Assembly (NCBI GenBank): GCA_024405155.1
Contig: JAKSPC010000002.1
Span: 62,001 to 126,000 of the forward strand
Source: Lachnospiraceae bacterium
GTDB lineage: Bacteria; Bacillota; Clostridia; Lachnospirales; Lachnospiraceae
Direction of reading: 5' to 3'
DNA: 64,000 bases
Shown here in pieces: positions 51,117 through 60,443 of the stretch. The notes beneath the pieces are model-generated. The model made no database searches, was not told the DNA's origin, and worked only from the letters and a program-made list of their open reading frames with translations. The position numbers were made by a program, and so were the translations under genes. Numbering within the stretch: the first letter of the stretch is position 1; each line of letters begins with the position of its first letter.

Positions 51117-52094
51117 TCACCTCTTCAGAGCATAGGGGATCCGGATCAGTTCTTCATCCAGTTCCTTTGTCATCGACGCTGCTTCATGTATATCAAAGTC
51201 CGTATAGCTTCCGTCCTTCAGGGAAACGACTCTGTTATACTTACCGTTCAAAAGAAGCTGAACAGCCATGTCGCCCATGACAGACGCGCAGACACGGTCG
51301 CGGCAGGTGGGAGATCCGCCTCTCTGCATGTATCCCAGGATGGTAGCTCTGGTATCGATGCCGGTAGCTGCCTCGATCCTTCTTGCCATAGAGGCCGAAT
51401 GACCAACACCTTCCGCATTGATCAGAATGAACTGCTTCTTTCCTTTCTGGCGTGATTCCGTGATCCGGTCAATAATGGCCTGCTCATCTCCGTCATATAA
51501 CTCCGGCAAAAGGATCTCTTCCGCACCGCTGGCTATGCCGCACCAGAGAGCCAGATATCCGGCGCTTCTGCCCATGACTTCAATAATGGAGCACCGTTCG
51601 TGAGAGGTGGAGGTGTCTCTGATCTTGTCCACGGCTTCCATTGCCGTATTCACGGCCGTATCGAATCCAATGGTGTAGTCCGTACTGCCGATATCAAGAT
51701 CTATGGTACAGGGAACACCGATCACCTTGACCCCGTTTGCTGCCAGTGTCTCGGCACCACGGAACGAACCATCGCCGCCGGCGACCACAAGAGCATCGAT
51801 CTCGTGATCCTTAAGGATCTCTGCTGCGCGCTTCTGACCGGAGGTGTGCATCATTTCTGCACATCTTGCCGTATACAGCATGGTGCCGCCGCGTTCGATA
51901 ATGTTTTTCACGGATTCCGTACTGAAGTCAACGATCTCCTCATTCAGAAGACCGGCATATCCTCTTTCAATGCCTTTTACGTTCAGTCCGTTTTTGATCC
52001 CGGCTCTTACCACGGCTCTGATCACGGCATTCATGCCGGGAGCGTCACCGCCGCTGGTAAGTATCGCTATGGTCCTGATTTTTTTCTCTGCCAT
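51117..52094 (-). CDS. pfkA: ATP-dependent 6-phosphofructokinase
   Basis: A 325-residue ATP-type PFK. It has TSGGDAPGMNAVIRAVVR at the N-terminus, GGDGS (Gly in the ATP position), catalytic TIDLD and EVMGRSAGYLAL. Usual sequences read GTIDND; here the flanking Gly and Asn are Cys and Leu, while both aspartates stay. It catalyses the irreversible glycolytic step. The start is 1 bp after the dnaE stop. With pfp 6 kb away the cell has both PPi and ATP enzymes. Confidence 0.95.
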   Translation of the reverse strand: MAEKKIRTIAILTSGGDAPGMNAVIRAVVRAGIKNGLNVKGIERGYAGLLNEEIVDFSTESVKNIIERGGTMLYTARCAEMMHTSGQKRAAEILKDHEIDALVVAGGDGSFRGAETLAANGVKVIGVPCTIDLDIGSTDYTIGFDTAVNTAMEAVDKIRDTSTSHERCSIIEVMGRSAGYLALWCGIASGAEEILLPELYDGDEQAIIDRITESRQKGKKQFILINAEGVGHSASMARRIEAATGIDTRATILGYMQRGGSPTCRDRVCASVMGDMAVQLLLNGKYNRVVSLKDGSYTDFDIHEAASMTKELDEELIRIPYALKR

Positions 52095-52095
52095 T

Positions 52096-55000
52096 TTATA
52101 CCCCTATTATACGTGTTTTCACGTTATCGTGTCCCAACAGTTCCTCAAGTGCTTTTTTGGTCTTTTCATTCCAGGTGATCTTTTTTTCAGCGGAAAGCTT
52201 TTTCATGGCTTTTTCTTTTCTGAGATAGATCACAACGGTACTGGGTCCCGGATACTCGAATATCAGGTTGTCCAGTCCCCCGAGCTTTTGATTATAGTCA
52301 TTCAGATCCTCAAAGGCAAGCCAGATCTCTTTCCTTTCATCGCCGATGCGTACGATCTTTTCCGCGGATACTGTCACCGTTTCATCCCTGCCGATGGTCG
52401 CGCGTCCGATAACGTATACCATGGACGTTTCAGCAAGCAGCGGAGCGTACTTTTCATATGTTTCCGGAAACGCCAGGGCATCGAAAGAACCGTACATGTC
52501 CTCCATTTTCAGAAAAGCCATGGTCCTGCCGTTCTTCGTGACCTTATTGCGCTTTTCGTTAATGATACCGCCGCATATGATCCTGTCTCCTTCGCGAAAA
52601 CGGCTTTCACCGGATTCCTCGTTTATGGCAAGATCGGAAGATATGGCATTCACTATGGTGTGAAAACTTTCCGCATAGGCTTCCAGCGGATGTCCGCTCA
52701 GATACATTCCGGAAGCTTCTTTTTCCAGAGCAAGCAGCTCGTCTTTCGAGAATTCGGCCACTTCCGGAAATGCCGGTTCATATTTGTTCCGCTCAGAATC
52801 ATTCAGATCAAACAGTGAGATCTGGCCTTCGAAATCCGCATGTCTGGCGGCTTGTGTCTGATCCACCAGTGAAGGAAGGATCATCAGTTTCTGCTTTCGG
52901 TTTCCTTTCAGAGAATCGAAGGCTCCTGCCTTGATCAGGCTTTCCAGACTCTTTTTGTTGACAGATGGGGGCATCCTTTTTACAAAGTCATTGAGACCTG
53001 TAAAGTTCCCGTTCTTGATCCTCTCCGTTTCAATATCGTCCACGGCCCCCTTTCCCACGCCTTTGATGGCGGAAAGACCATAGATCACAGTTCCGTCAGG
53101 CAGAGAAGAAAATCCGTAAGTTCCTCTGTTGATATCGGGAAGAGAAAGATGTATGCCCATGGCCTTCATGTTTCCGATATAGCCTGCCGTTTTCTCCGAA
53201 TTTCCCATCACGGAAGTGAGCAGGGCTGAAAAAAACTCCGACGGATAGTATTTTTTCAGCCAGGCGGTCTGATAAGAGACAACGGCATATGCTGCTGCAT
53301 GAGATTTGTTGAACGCATACGAAGCAAAGTCCGTCATCTTGTCAAAGATCCTGTTGGCGGTCTCTTCTGAAATGCCGTTGTTCACGCAGCCCGCAACGTT
53401 TTCTTCCGGATTTCCGTAAACGAAATTCTTTCGTTCTTTTGCCATAACGTCGTGCTTCTTTTTCGCCATGGCGCGCCGTACCAGATCAGCCCGCCCCAGA
53501 GTATATCCGGCAAGGTTCTGAACGATCTGCATGACCTGCTCCTGATAAACGATGCAGCCATACGTGGATTCCAGGATGGGTTTTAACAGCGGATGGTCGT
53601 AGGTGACACCTTCAGGGTCTTCCTTTCCCCGTATGTAATCCGGAATAAAATCCATAGGCCCCGGTCTGTACAGTGCAAGTCCGGCAATAATGTCGTCTAT
53701 GGAAGATGGTTTCAGTTCCTTCATGAAAGCTGTCATTCCCGCGGATTCCAGCTGAAACACGCCGGCAGTGTTCCCGGAAGATATCATCTCATAAACGCCT
53801 GTGTCATTGAGGTCTATCTTTAGCGGGTCAATTGTCACCCGGTGATTCTTTTCGATCTGGCTGACAGTATCGTGTATGACCGTGAGCGTCCTGAGACCGA
53901 GAAAATCCATTTTTAACAGTCCGATCTCCTCCAGCACTGTCATGGTATACTGCGTCACGACGGTACCGTCCTGGTTCCTGGACAGGGGGACAAAATTATC
54001 CACTCTTTCGCCGGTGATCAGAACGCCGGCTGCATGCATGCTGGAATGCCTGGGCAGACCTTCCAGGCGAAGAGACATGGCGATCAGTTCTCTGACTTCT
54101 CTGTCGGAAGCGCAGAGTTCCTTAAGTTCCGTACTGGAAGAAACAATATCTTTCAGAAGCGTTCCCGGTTTTGCAGGGATCATTCTTGCGATCCTGTCGA
54201 TCAGGGAAGGTTGGATATCCATGGCTCTTCCCACGTCGCGGATCACCCCTCTTGCGGCCAGCGTGCCGAAGGTGACGATCTGTGCCACATTATCCTCTCC
54301 GTACGTCCGGATCACGTAGTCTATCACTTCCTGCCTGCGTTCGTAACAGAAATCCACATCGATATCCGGCATGGATACTCTTTCCGGATTCAGAAAACGC
54401 TCGAACAGAAGGGAGTACTTTAACGGGTCGATGTCCGTGATCTCCAGTGCATACGAAACAATGCTTCCTGCCGCGCTTCCTCTGCCCGGTCCGACGGGGA
54501 TCCCTGCACGTTTTGCGTAGCGGATAAAATCCGAAACGATCAGGAAATAGTCGGTAAACCCCATTGTGTTAATGGTATCCAGCTCATAATCGAGCCTTTG
54601 CAGATTTGCCTCGCAGGTATCGGGATATCTCTTTTTGAGCCCCTCTTCGCAGAGTTTCCTCAGATACCCCTTAGCATTCCCTTCATAGGCGGCGGGACAG
54701 CGAAAATGAGGGAGCTTGTAATTACCGAATTCGATCTCCACGTGACAGCGTTCTGCTATGCGTCCGGTATTTTCGATCGCTTCCGGAGCATATTTAAAGA
54801 GCGCCCGCATTTCCTCTTCGGATTTCAGATAAAACTGACCGCCTTCGTATTTCATGCGGTCTGTATCCTTTACTTTTTTTCCTGTCTGAATGCACAGCAG
54901 TACATCATGGGCTGCCGCGTCGGAAGCGCTGTTATAATGCACGTCGTTGGTGACAACCATTGGTATCCCCGTTTCACCGGCGATCCTCAGGATGCCGGCA

Positions 55001-55557
55001 TTCACCTTTTTCTGCATTTCATAGCCATGATCCTGCAGTTCCAGGAAGAAATTTCCTTTTCCGAAAAGTTCTTCGTAGAATACGGCTTTCTCTTTCGCTG
55101 CGTCTAAATCATCTTTTTCCAGCTTCCTGGCTATCTCTCCGGCCAGGCAGGCGGAAAGGGCAATAATTCCCTTGTGATATTTTTTCAGGATCTCATAATC
55201 CACCCTCGGACGGTAATAAAACCCGTCAATAAATCCGGCGGTCACGATCTTTATGAGATTCTGATATCCTTCATTGTTTTCAGCCAGCAGGACAAGGTGG
55301 AAATACCTTTCATCACTGTTCTTTTCCCGGTCGAAACGGGACCCCGGCGTAACATAGATCTCACAGCCGAGTATGGGGCGGATGCCCTGTTTTTTTGCTT
55401 CTTTATAGAACTCCAGACAGCCGTACATTACGCCGTGGTCCGTGATGGCCAGGGAAACCATGCCCATTTCCTTTGCATGAGAAATGAGCTCCGGCAGTCT
55501 GCCGGAGCCGTCAAGCAGCGAATATTGCGTATGTGTATGCAGGTGTATGAATGACAT
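52096..55557 (-). CDS. dnaE: DNA polymerase III alpha subunit (DnaE)
   Basis: A 1153-residue replicative polymerase of the DnaE1 length class. The N-terminal PHP domain has HLHTHTQYSLLDG and ITDHGVMYG. The polymerase core has the catalytic pair in SMPDIDVDF (Asp398, Asp400), plus GRGSAAGSIVSY. A helix-hairpin region and a C-terminal OB fold (about 1000-1090) follow. PHP histidines are kept, so metal binding is likely. It is first in the operon with pfkA, the 97-aa gene and dusB. PolC is not in the window. Confidence 0.97.
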   Translation of the reverse strand: MSFIHLHTHTQYSLLDGSGRLPELISHAKEMGMVSLAITDHGVMYGCLEFYKEAKKQGIRPILGCEIYVTPGSRFDREKNSDERYFHLVLLAENNEGYQNLIKIVTAGFIDGFYYRPRVDYEILKKYHKGIIALSACLAGEIARKLEKDDLDAAKEKAVFYEELFGKGNFFLELQDHGYEMQKKVNAGILRIAGETGIPMVVTNDVHYNSASDAAAHDVLLCIQTGKKVKDTDRMKYEGGQFYLKSEEEMRALFKYAPEAIENTGRIAERCHVEIEFGNYKLPHFRCPAAYEGNAKGYLRKLCEEGLKKRYPDTCEANLQRLDYELDTINTMGFTDYFLIVSDFIRYAKRAGIPVGPGRGSAAGSIVSYALEITDIDPLKYSLLFERFLNPERVSMPDIDVDFCYERRQEVIDYVIRTYGEDNVAQIVTFGTLAARGVIRDVGRAMDIQPSLIDRIARMIPAKPGTLLKDIVSSSTELKELCASDREVRELIAMSLRLEGLPRHSSMHAAGVLITGERVDNFVPLSRNQDGTVVTQYTMTVLEEIGLLKMDFLGLRTLTVIHDTVSQIEKNHRVTIDPLKIDLNDTGVYEMISSGNTAGVFQLESAGMTAFMKELKPSSIDDIIAGLALYRPGPMDFIPDYIRGKEDPEGVTYDHPLLKPILESTYGCIVYQEQVMQIVQNLAGYTLGRADLVRRAMAKKKHDVMAKERKNFVYGNPEENVAGCVNNGISEETANRIFDKMTDFASYAFNKSHAAAYAVVSYQTAWLKKYYPSEFFSALLTSVMGNSEKTAGYIGNMKAMGIHLSLPDINRGTYGFSSLPDGTVIYGLSAIKGVGKGAVDDIETERIKNGNFTGLNDFVKRMPPSVNKKSLESLIKAGAFDSLKGNRKQKLMILPSLVDQTQAARHADFEGQISLFDLNDSERNKYEPAFPEVAEFSKDELLALEKEASGMYLSGHPLEAYAESFHTIVNAISSDLAINEESGESRFREGDRIICGGIINEKRNKVTKNGRTMAFLKMEDMYGSFDALAFPETYEKYAPLLAETSMVYVIGRATIGRDETVTVSAEKIVRIGDERKEIWLAFEDLNDYNQKLGGLDNLIFEYPGPSTVVIYLRKEKAMKKLSAEKKITWNEKTKKALEELLGHDNVKTRIIGV

Positions 55558-55574
55558 ATCTTTAATCTATATGG

Positions 55575-55603
55575 ATTTTATCATACAGGCGGCAAATTGA
55601 AAA
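55575..55603 (-). promoter_or_regulatory. Likely promoter of dnaE operon
   Basis: TTTTCA (55598-55603) and TAAAAT (55575-55580) are separated by 17 bp on the minus strand, 18 bp before the dnaE ATG. The ribosome binding site is weak. Confidence 0.5.
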
Positions 55604-55633
55604 GAAGGATAAAGTATTTTCCTTGTTCTATGC

Positions 55634-55662
55634 TTGATAATGCGAACTGTTTTTGCTACAAT
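55634..55662 (+). promoter_or_regulatory. Promoter of fba
   Basis: TTGATA (55634-55639) and TACAAT (55657-55662) are separated by 17 bp, with an extended TGC before the -10. AAAGGAG precedes the ATG. Confidence 0.85.
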
Positions 55663-55713
55663 TGGTCCAGAAAGTAATGCGATCTTTCGCAGTTTATTAA
55701 AGGAGATTTAACT

Positions 55714-56682
55714 ATGCCATTAGTAACAACAACTGAGATGTTCAAGAAGGCATATGATGGCGGTTACGCTATCGGCGCTTTCAACGTAAACAACATGGAG
55801 ATCGTTCAGGGTATTACCGAAGCTTGCCAGGAAGAGCATGCTCCTGTGATCCTTCAGGTTTCCAAAGGTGCACGTGCATACGCAAACCATAACTATCTTG
55901 TAAAGCTTGTTGAAGCAGCTATCCTTTGCTGCCCTGATATCCCCATCGCTCTTCATCTGGATCACGGCCCGGATTTCGAGACCTGTAAGGCATGCGTAGA
56001 CGGCGGATTCACTTCCGTTATGATCGACGCTTCCTCAAAGCCCTTCAAAGAGAACATTGAGATCACCAAAAAGGTGGTTGAATACGCTCATGATCACGGC
56101 GTTGTCGTAGAAGCTGAGCTCGGTACTCTTGCAGGCGTTGAGGACGATGTGAAAGTAAGCGCTGCTGATTCTTCTTATACCCGTCCTGAAGACGTGGAAG
56201 AGTTCGTAAATGCTACGGGCTGCGATTCTCTTGCTATTGCCATCGGTACCAGCCACGGCGCATACAAATTCAAACCTTCACAGTGCACACGTGATGAGAA
56301 CGGCATCCTTCTTCCGCCGCCTCTCCGTTTCGACATTCTTGACGAAGTTGTAAAGAGACTTCCCGGATTCCCCATCGTTCTTCACGGTTCATCTTCCGTT
56401 CCTCAGGAATACGTTAAGATGATCAATGATCACGGCGGAAACATGCCCGATGCTGTAGGCGTTCCGGAAGATCAGCTGAGAAAAGCTGCAACCAGCGCTG
56501 TATGTAAGATCAACATCGACTCTGACCTGAGACTTGCCATGACCGGAACGATCCGTCAGTTCTTCGACGAGCATCCCGACAAGTTCGATCCCAGAGAGTA
56601 TCTGAAACCCGCAAGAGCAAACATCAAAGAACTTGTTCGCCACAAGCTGGTAGACGTACTTGGCTGCGCAGGAAAAGCCTGA
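55714..56682 (+). CDS. fba: Class II fructose-bisphosphate aldolase
   Basis: A 322-residue zinc aldolase. It has ALHLDHGPDFETC (His Zn ligand and Asp), VEAELGTLAGVEDD (Glu), GTSHGAYKF (His) and IVLHGSSSVP (His). It cleaves fructose-1,6-P2 in glycolysis. It is monocistronic, with a strong promoter and bidirectional terminator. Codon use (GCT, GTT, CTT rich) differs from neighbouring minus-strand genes and matches very high expression. Confidence 0.97.
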   Translation: MPLVTTTEMFKKAYDGGYAIGAFNVNNMEIVQGITEACQEEHAPVILQVSKGARAYANHNYLVKLVEAAILCCPDIPIALHLDHGPDFETCKACVDGGFTSVMIDASSKPFKENIEITKKVVEYAHDHGVVVEAELGTLAGVEDDVKVSAADSSYTRPEDVEEFVNATGCDSLAIAIGTSHGAYKFKPSQCTRDENGILLPPPLRFDILDEVVKRLPGFPIVLHGSSSVPQEYVKMINDHGGNMPDAVGVPEDQLRKAATSAVCKINIDSDLRLAMTGTIRQFFDEHPDKFDPREYLKPARANIKELVRHKLVDVLGCAGKA

Positions 56683-56690
56683 ATGAATTA

Positions 56691-56727
56691 AAAAGAGCTT
56701 CGGCCGAAAGACCGAAGCTCTTTTTTT
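56691..56727. terminator. Bidirectional terminator between fba and crh-like gene
   Basis: A stem AAAGAGCTTCGG/CCGAAGCTCTTT has an 8-nt loop, with TTTTTTT on the plus side and TTTAATTC on the minus side. It serves fba and the convergent murI-crh operon. Confidence 0.9.
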
Positions 56728-56739
56728 AATATAAACATA

Positions 56740-56988
56740 TCACGGATTCAAAAAGTTCACCACCGCTGCAAGAGCATCCTCTTCATCGGTACCGTCGGCA
56801 CGAACTTCGATCTCGTCTCCGTCGGACATGGGCAGTGTCATGACACCCATAATGCTTTTGGCATTCACTGTCTTATTCTTGAAAACAAGATGGATCCTTG
56901 CGTCAAATGCGCTGGCATTCTGTACCAGCAATGCTGCATTCCGTTCTACTTCACCGGGGATGTTGACGATTAAAGTTTTTGCGACCAT
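56740..56988 (-). CDS. HPr-like protein lacking the catalytic histidine (Crh-like)
   Basis: An 82-residue HPr fold. The site that reads Gly-Ile-His-Ala-Arg in HPr reads GEVER here, so the phosphorylatable His15 is Val. The HPr kinase site is intact: NAKSIMGVM contains the Ser46 equivalent. That is the Crh pattern (Ser46 kept, His15 lost), pointing to catabolite control and not sugar uptake. It begins at the whiA stop (TAA-ATG) and is 1.5 kb from hprK, as crh is in B. subtilis. Confidence 0.88.
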   Translation of the reverse strand: MVAKTLIVNIPGEVERNAALLVQNASAFDARIHLVFKNKTVNAKSIMGVMTLPMSDGDEIEVRADGTDEEDALAAVVNFLNP

Positions 56989-57672
56989 TTATGAAACTCC
57001 TTTGATTTTTGACTGTCTGTGATCGTCTGCGATACTGCTAAGCTTTCTCAGTCTGTGGTTGACTCCGCTCCTTCCGATAGGAGGGACAAAAGCTTCCGCA
57101 AGTTCTTTAAGACTCGCATCCGGTTTGGCCAGTCTGATCTCTGCCATTTCCCTGAGGGGATCCGGTATGTTTTCCAAACCTATGTTTTCTTCGATATACT
57201 CAATATCCGCGATCTGCCTGGATGATGCACAGACCGTTCTTTTGATATTTGCCGTTTCACAATTCACGCTTCGCTGTATGTTTTCGCGCATCTCCTTAAG
57301 GATCCTCATGTTTTCAAACTTAAGAAGGGAATTGTGAGCACCTATCAGATTCAGAAAATCCGAGATCAAGTCTGCATCCTGTATGTATAATAGAGACGTT
57401 CCTGATCTGATCGTTTGCTTGACGGAATCTTCACAGGAAAATGCCTCAAACAGCAAAGACTTTACTCTTTCAAGCAGGTCGCCGTCAGAGGCAACAAATT
57501 CCAGAAGATACATTTTTTCCGGATCGCATAGATACCCTGCGTCAAGAAACAGTTTTGCCAGTTGAGATCTCTTCTCTTCGGAAATCCCACCATTGTGGAT
57601 TTTACTATGCTTTTTTTTTGATGTAAAGCCTTTATTCAATATTTCGGCTTTAACTTCTTTTGAAAAAGACAT
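56989..57672 (-). CDS. whiA: WhiA-family protein, compact form
   Basis: A 227-residue WhiA homologue; the family is normally about 310-330 aa. After MSFSKEVKAEIL it goes almost at once to FLDAGYLCDPEKMYLLEF, which in full WhiA lies near residue 115, so the first half of the LAGLIDADG-like domain is missing. The remainder is normal: ENMRILKEMRENIQRSVNCE, ETANIKRT and the C-terminal HTH (SGVNHRLRKLSSIA). AGGTG precedes the ATG. In B. subtilis WhiA affects division and chromosome segregation. It lies between rapZ and crh. Confidence 0.9.
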   Translation of the reverse strand: MSFSKEVKAEILNKGFTSKKKHSKIHNGGISEEKRSQLAKLFLDAGYLCDPEKMYLLEFVASDGDLLERVKSLLFEAFSCEDSVKQTIRSGTSLLYIQDADLISDFLNLIGAHNSLLKFENMRILKEMRENIQRSVNCETANIKRTVCASSRQIADIEYIEENIGLENIPDPLREMAEIRLAKPDASLKELAEAFVPPIGRSGVNHRLRKLSSIADDHRQSKIKGVS

Positions 57673-57676
57673 CTGA

Positions 57677-58534
57677 TCACCTGTCTATGTCCCTGTGAAA
57701 GGTCTTTACGATATATCCGCGGTTTTCAGAGATATGCCTGCCGGTCCTCTCGGCAAAGGTTACGGATCTGTGCTTTCCTCCGGTGCAGCCCATGGAGATG
57801 ACGATCTGGTTCTTTCCTTCTTTCACGTATCCGGGAAGGAGAAAATCGATCAGATCAAAAAGCCTCTTTTCAAATTCCTGCCCGGTTTCTCCCTGCATCA
57901 CGTAATCCCTGACCTCCCGGTCAAGTCCGGTCTTTTCTTTAAGCTCCGGAACATAATAGGGATTTGGCAGGAACCGTACATCGAATACAAGATCGGAATC
58001 CTGCGGGATACCGTATTTAAAGCCAAACGACATAACGGTAACGACCATGTTCTGGAAAGACACGTCCGGACCGGCAAAGATCTTTTCCAGTTCCTGACGC
58101 AGTTCATTGGTCAGCAGAGACGATGTATCGATCAGATAATCCGACTCTTTCTTGATCTCGTAAAGAGCGATCCTCTCTTTTCTGATACCGTCCTCTATCC
58201 GGCCGCCCCGTTCCAGGGGATGGTCCCGTCTGGTTTCTTTAAATCTTTTTAAGAGAACGCTGTCAGAAGCATCCAGAAACAGGACCTTGTAGGCGATCTT
58301 TTTCCGGTCAAGTTCCGAAAACACTTCTCCCAGCCGTTCCAGATCGTTCCCGCTTCGGATATCAACTCCTACTGCCACTTTTTTATGCTTTTCCGAATCC
58401 AGGCTGAGATCCGCAAACTGACATATCAGAAATACCGGAAGGTTGTCTACGCAATAGTATCCCAGATCTTCCAGAGTTTTTAACGCTACAGTTTTTCCGG
58501 CTCCGCTCATGCCGCTGACTACGAGGAATTCCAT
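57677..58534 (-). CDS. rapZ: RapZ-family nucleotide-binding adaptor
   Basis: A 285-residue protein with P-loop GMSGAGKT (8-15), FLDASDSVLLKRFKETRR and GCTGGKHRSV, typical of RapZ/YvcJ. The E. coli protein controls GlmZ RNA and glucosamine synthesis; Firmicute members bind GTP and affect cell-wall-related regulation, and the RNA target is absent there. It is coupled to hprK (overlap) and whiA (4 bp). YvcK, usually between rapZ and whiA in bacilli, is missing. Confidence 0.95.
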   Translation of the reverse strand: MEFLVVSGMSGAGKTVALKTLEDLGYYCVDNLPVFLICQFADLSLDSEKHKKVAVGVDIRSGNDLERLGEVFSELDRKKIAYKVLFLDASDSVLLKRFKETRRDHPLERGGRIEDGIRKERIALYEIKKESDYLIDTSSLLTNELRQELEKIFAGPDVSFQNMVVTVMSFGFKYGIPQDSDLVFDVRFLPNPYYVPELKEKTGLDREVRDYVMQGETGQEFEKRLFDLIDFLLPGYVKEGKNQIVISMGCTGGKHRSVTFAERTGRHISENRGYIVKTFHRDIDR

Positions 58535-59517
58535 TATTCTTTTCCTTTGAATGTGCCTTCCGTGTTCACCTTGACTCTTTCAAGAAACTCCTGTGCTGCG
58601 TTGTATCCCATTTTTTTTGCACGATTATTGACTGCCGCGCATTCAACGATGATCGCAAGATTACGCCCCGGACGGATAGGGATCTCGTGAAGGATCACTT
58701 TTTTTCCCAGAATGTCCATATGATGCTCTTCCAGCCCCATTCTGTCGTAAACCTTGTCTTTGTCCCATTCGTCGATATGGATCACCATGTCAATGGCCTG
58801 TGTATCCTTTATGGCCTCAAATCCGAAAAGATCCCTCACGTTTATGATACCGATACCGCGAAGTTCAATGAAATCTTTTGTGATGGCAGGTGCGGAGCCC
58901 ACAAGAGTTTCGTCGGATACCTTTCTGATCTCCACCACGTCATCGGTCACCAGTCTGTGACCTCTTTTCAGAAGTTCCAGCGCCGCTTCGGATTTACCGA
59001 CACCGCTGTCACCAAGGATCAGAACGCCTTCTCCGTAAACGTCCACCAGCACCCCGTGAATGCTGATACAGGGAGCAAGTTCCACTCTCAGCCAGCGGAT
59101 CATCTCGGATACGAGTTCTGAAGTTGTAAGCGAAGAATTACAGCAGGGGACCCCTTCAGAAGCACAGGCATCAATGATCTTTTCAGATGGTGTATAATTT
59201 CTGGTGAACACGACGCAGGGAACGTGGAAAGACGCGAGTTTTTTAAAATTCTCGACGATCTTGTCTTCGTCTGAATCAGCAATATACTGCTGCTCTACTT
59301 TTCCGACCACCTGTACACGGTTTTTGTCAAAGTGATCAAAGAACCCGGTAAGCTGGAGTGCTGCCCTGTTCACGTCATAGAAACTGATCATCCTGTCCGA
59401 AAGGTCGATCTGGGGAGTCAGGACGTTCAGTTTCATTTTGTTGACAAGATCCTGTACGGATATTTTTTCGTCGATCAGTTCGCCGAAGCTGCCGGCAAGT
59501 AATGAAGGTTCTGCCAT
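58534..59517 (-). CDS. hprK: HPr(Ser) kinase/phosphorylase
   Basis: A 327-residue bifunctional kinase/phosphorylase of HPr Ser46. The N-terminal domain (1-130) is followed by Walker A GDSGVGKS (169-176), the HPrK signature ELRGIGIINVRDLFG and the basic helix with RPGRN. It senses glycolytic intermediates and controls catabolite repression. Its likely substrate Crh is in the same operon. The start overlaps the murB stop by one base. Confidence 0.97.
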   Translation of the reverse strand: MAEPSLLAGSFGELIDEKISVQDLVNKMKLNVLTPQIDLSDRMISFYDVNRAALQLTGFFDHFDKNRVQVVGKVEQQYIADSDEDKIVENFKKLASFHVPCVVFTRNYTPSEKIIDACASEGVPCCNSSLTTSELVSEMIRWLRVELAPCISIHGVLVDVYGEGVLILGDSGVGKSEAALELLKRGHRLVTDDVVEIRKVSDETLVGSAPAITKDFIELRGIGIINVRDLFGFEAIKDTQAIDMVIHIDEWDKDKVYDRMGLEEHHMDILGKKVILHEIPIRPGRNLAIIVECAAVNNRAKKMGYNAAQEFLERVKVNTEGTFKGKE

Positions 59518-60443
59518 TAGAATTCTCCTAAAAATCTGATTTCCGGTTCCAGCCTGACGCCGGTATCACGGAATACTTTATCCTGTACATGACATATCAA
59601 TTGATATATATCTTCGGCACACGCATTTCTGTCGTTTACCACGAATCCGCAATGTTTGGTACTTACGGAGGCGCCGCCGATCCGATACCCTCTTAATCCG
59701 GAATCTTCTATCAGCTTTCCGGCAAAGTACCCTTCGGGACGTTTGAATGTGGATCCTGCGGATGGATATTCCAAAGGCTGTTTTTCTCTCCTTCTGGAAG
59801 AAAGCTCCTGCATCCTTTCATGGATCTTTGCAGGATCTCCTTTTGTAAGACGGATAACGGCCTGTGTAACGATAAGATCCCTGTCCGATACGGAAGATCT
59901 TCGGTATCCGAAGTTCATTGTTTCCGGCGTAAGGTCTATGATATTCCCATGCCGGTCAAGAGCCTTTCCTCGGTAAAACACGTCTTTCAATTCACCGCCG
60001 TAGGCTCCCGCATTCATTACGCAGGCACCGCCGATGGTACCGGGAATTCCCGAAAGGCATTCGAAACCTGTCAGAGAAAGCTCTTCTGCCAGTTTGCCGA
60101 TCGCTCCCATCTTCACACCTGCTCCGGCAGTGATCAGCACATCGTCTCCGGCTTGTTCATAGGAAATCTCTGAAAACGTTCCGTTCGGGTTTCTTCCAAG
60201 GTTTATCACGATCCCGGAATACCCACGGTCTGAGACCAGCAGATTGGAACCATTTCCCAGGATAAAGAAATCTTCGCTGTTTTCAGAAAGAAGTTTCAGA
60301 AGATCGGCGAGCTCTGCTTCATTTCCCGGCGTAACGAATATCCTCGCAGGTCCTCCGACCAAAAATGTCGTATACCCGGATAATGGCTTATCTTCAGCCA
60401 CGTTCCCGGCATGTATGATTTTTCTGATAACGTCAGGATTCAT
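59517..60443 (-). CDS. murB: UDP-N-acetylenolpyruvoylglucosamine reductase
   Basis: A 308-residue MurB that reduces the enolpyruvyl group of UDP-GlcNAc to make UDP-MurNAc. It has a FAD domain with NGSNLLVSDRG and LSGIPGTIGGACVMNAGAYGGE (split: GIPGTIGG, then NAGAYGGE), and C-terminal PSAGSTFKRP (catalytic Ser). The start is the ATG at 60443 (MNPDVIRKI), 11 bp inside murI; a GTG 12 codons earlier is less likely. The shadow of murI and hprK forms one operon. Confidence 0.95.
   Translation of the reverse strand: MNPDVIRKIIHAGNVAEDKPLSGYTTFLVGGPARIFVTPGNEAELADLLKLLSENSEDFFILGNGSNLLVSDRGYSGIVINLGRNPNGTFSEISYEQAGDDVLITAGAGVKMGAIGKLAEELSLTGFECLSGIPGTIGGACVMNAGAYGGELKDVFYRGKALDRHGNIIDLTPETMNFGYRRSSVSDRDLIVTQAVIRLTKGDPAKIHERMQELSSRRREKQPLEYPSAGSTFKRPEGYFAGKLIEDSGLRGYRIGGASVSTKHCGFVVNDRNACAEDIYQLICHVQDKVFRDTGVRLEPEIRFLGEF

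Noticed and set aside
51844..52818. 324-codon plus-strand open frame opposite pfkA and dnaE
   Set aside because: It spans the junction of two clear minus-strand genes and has no recognisable domain.
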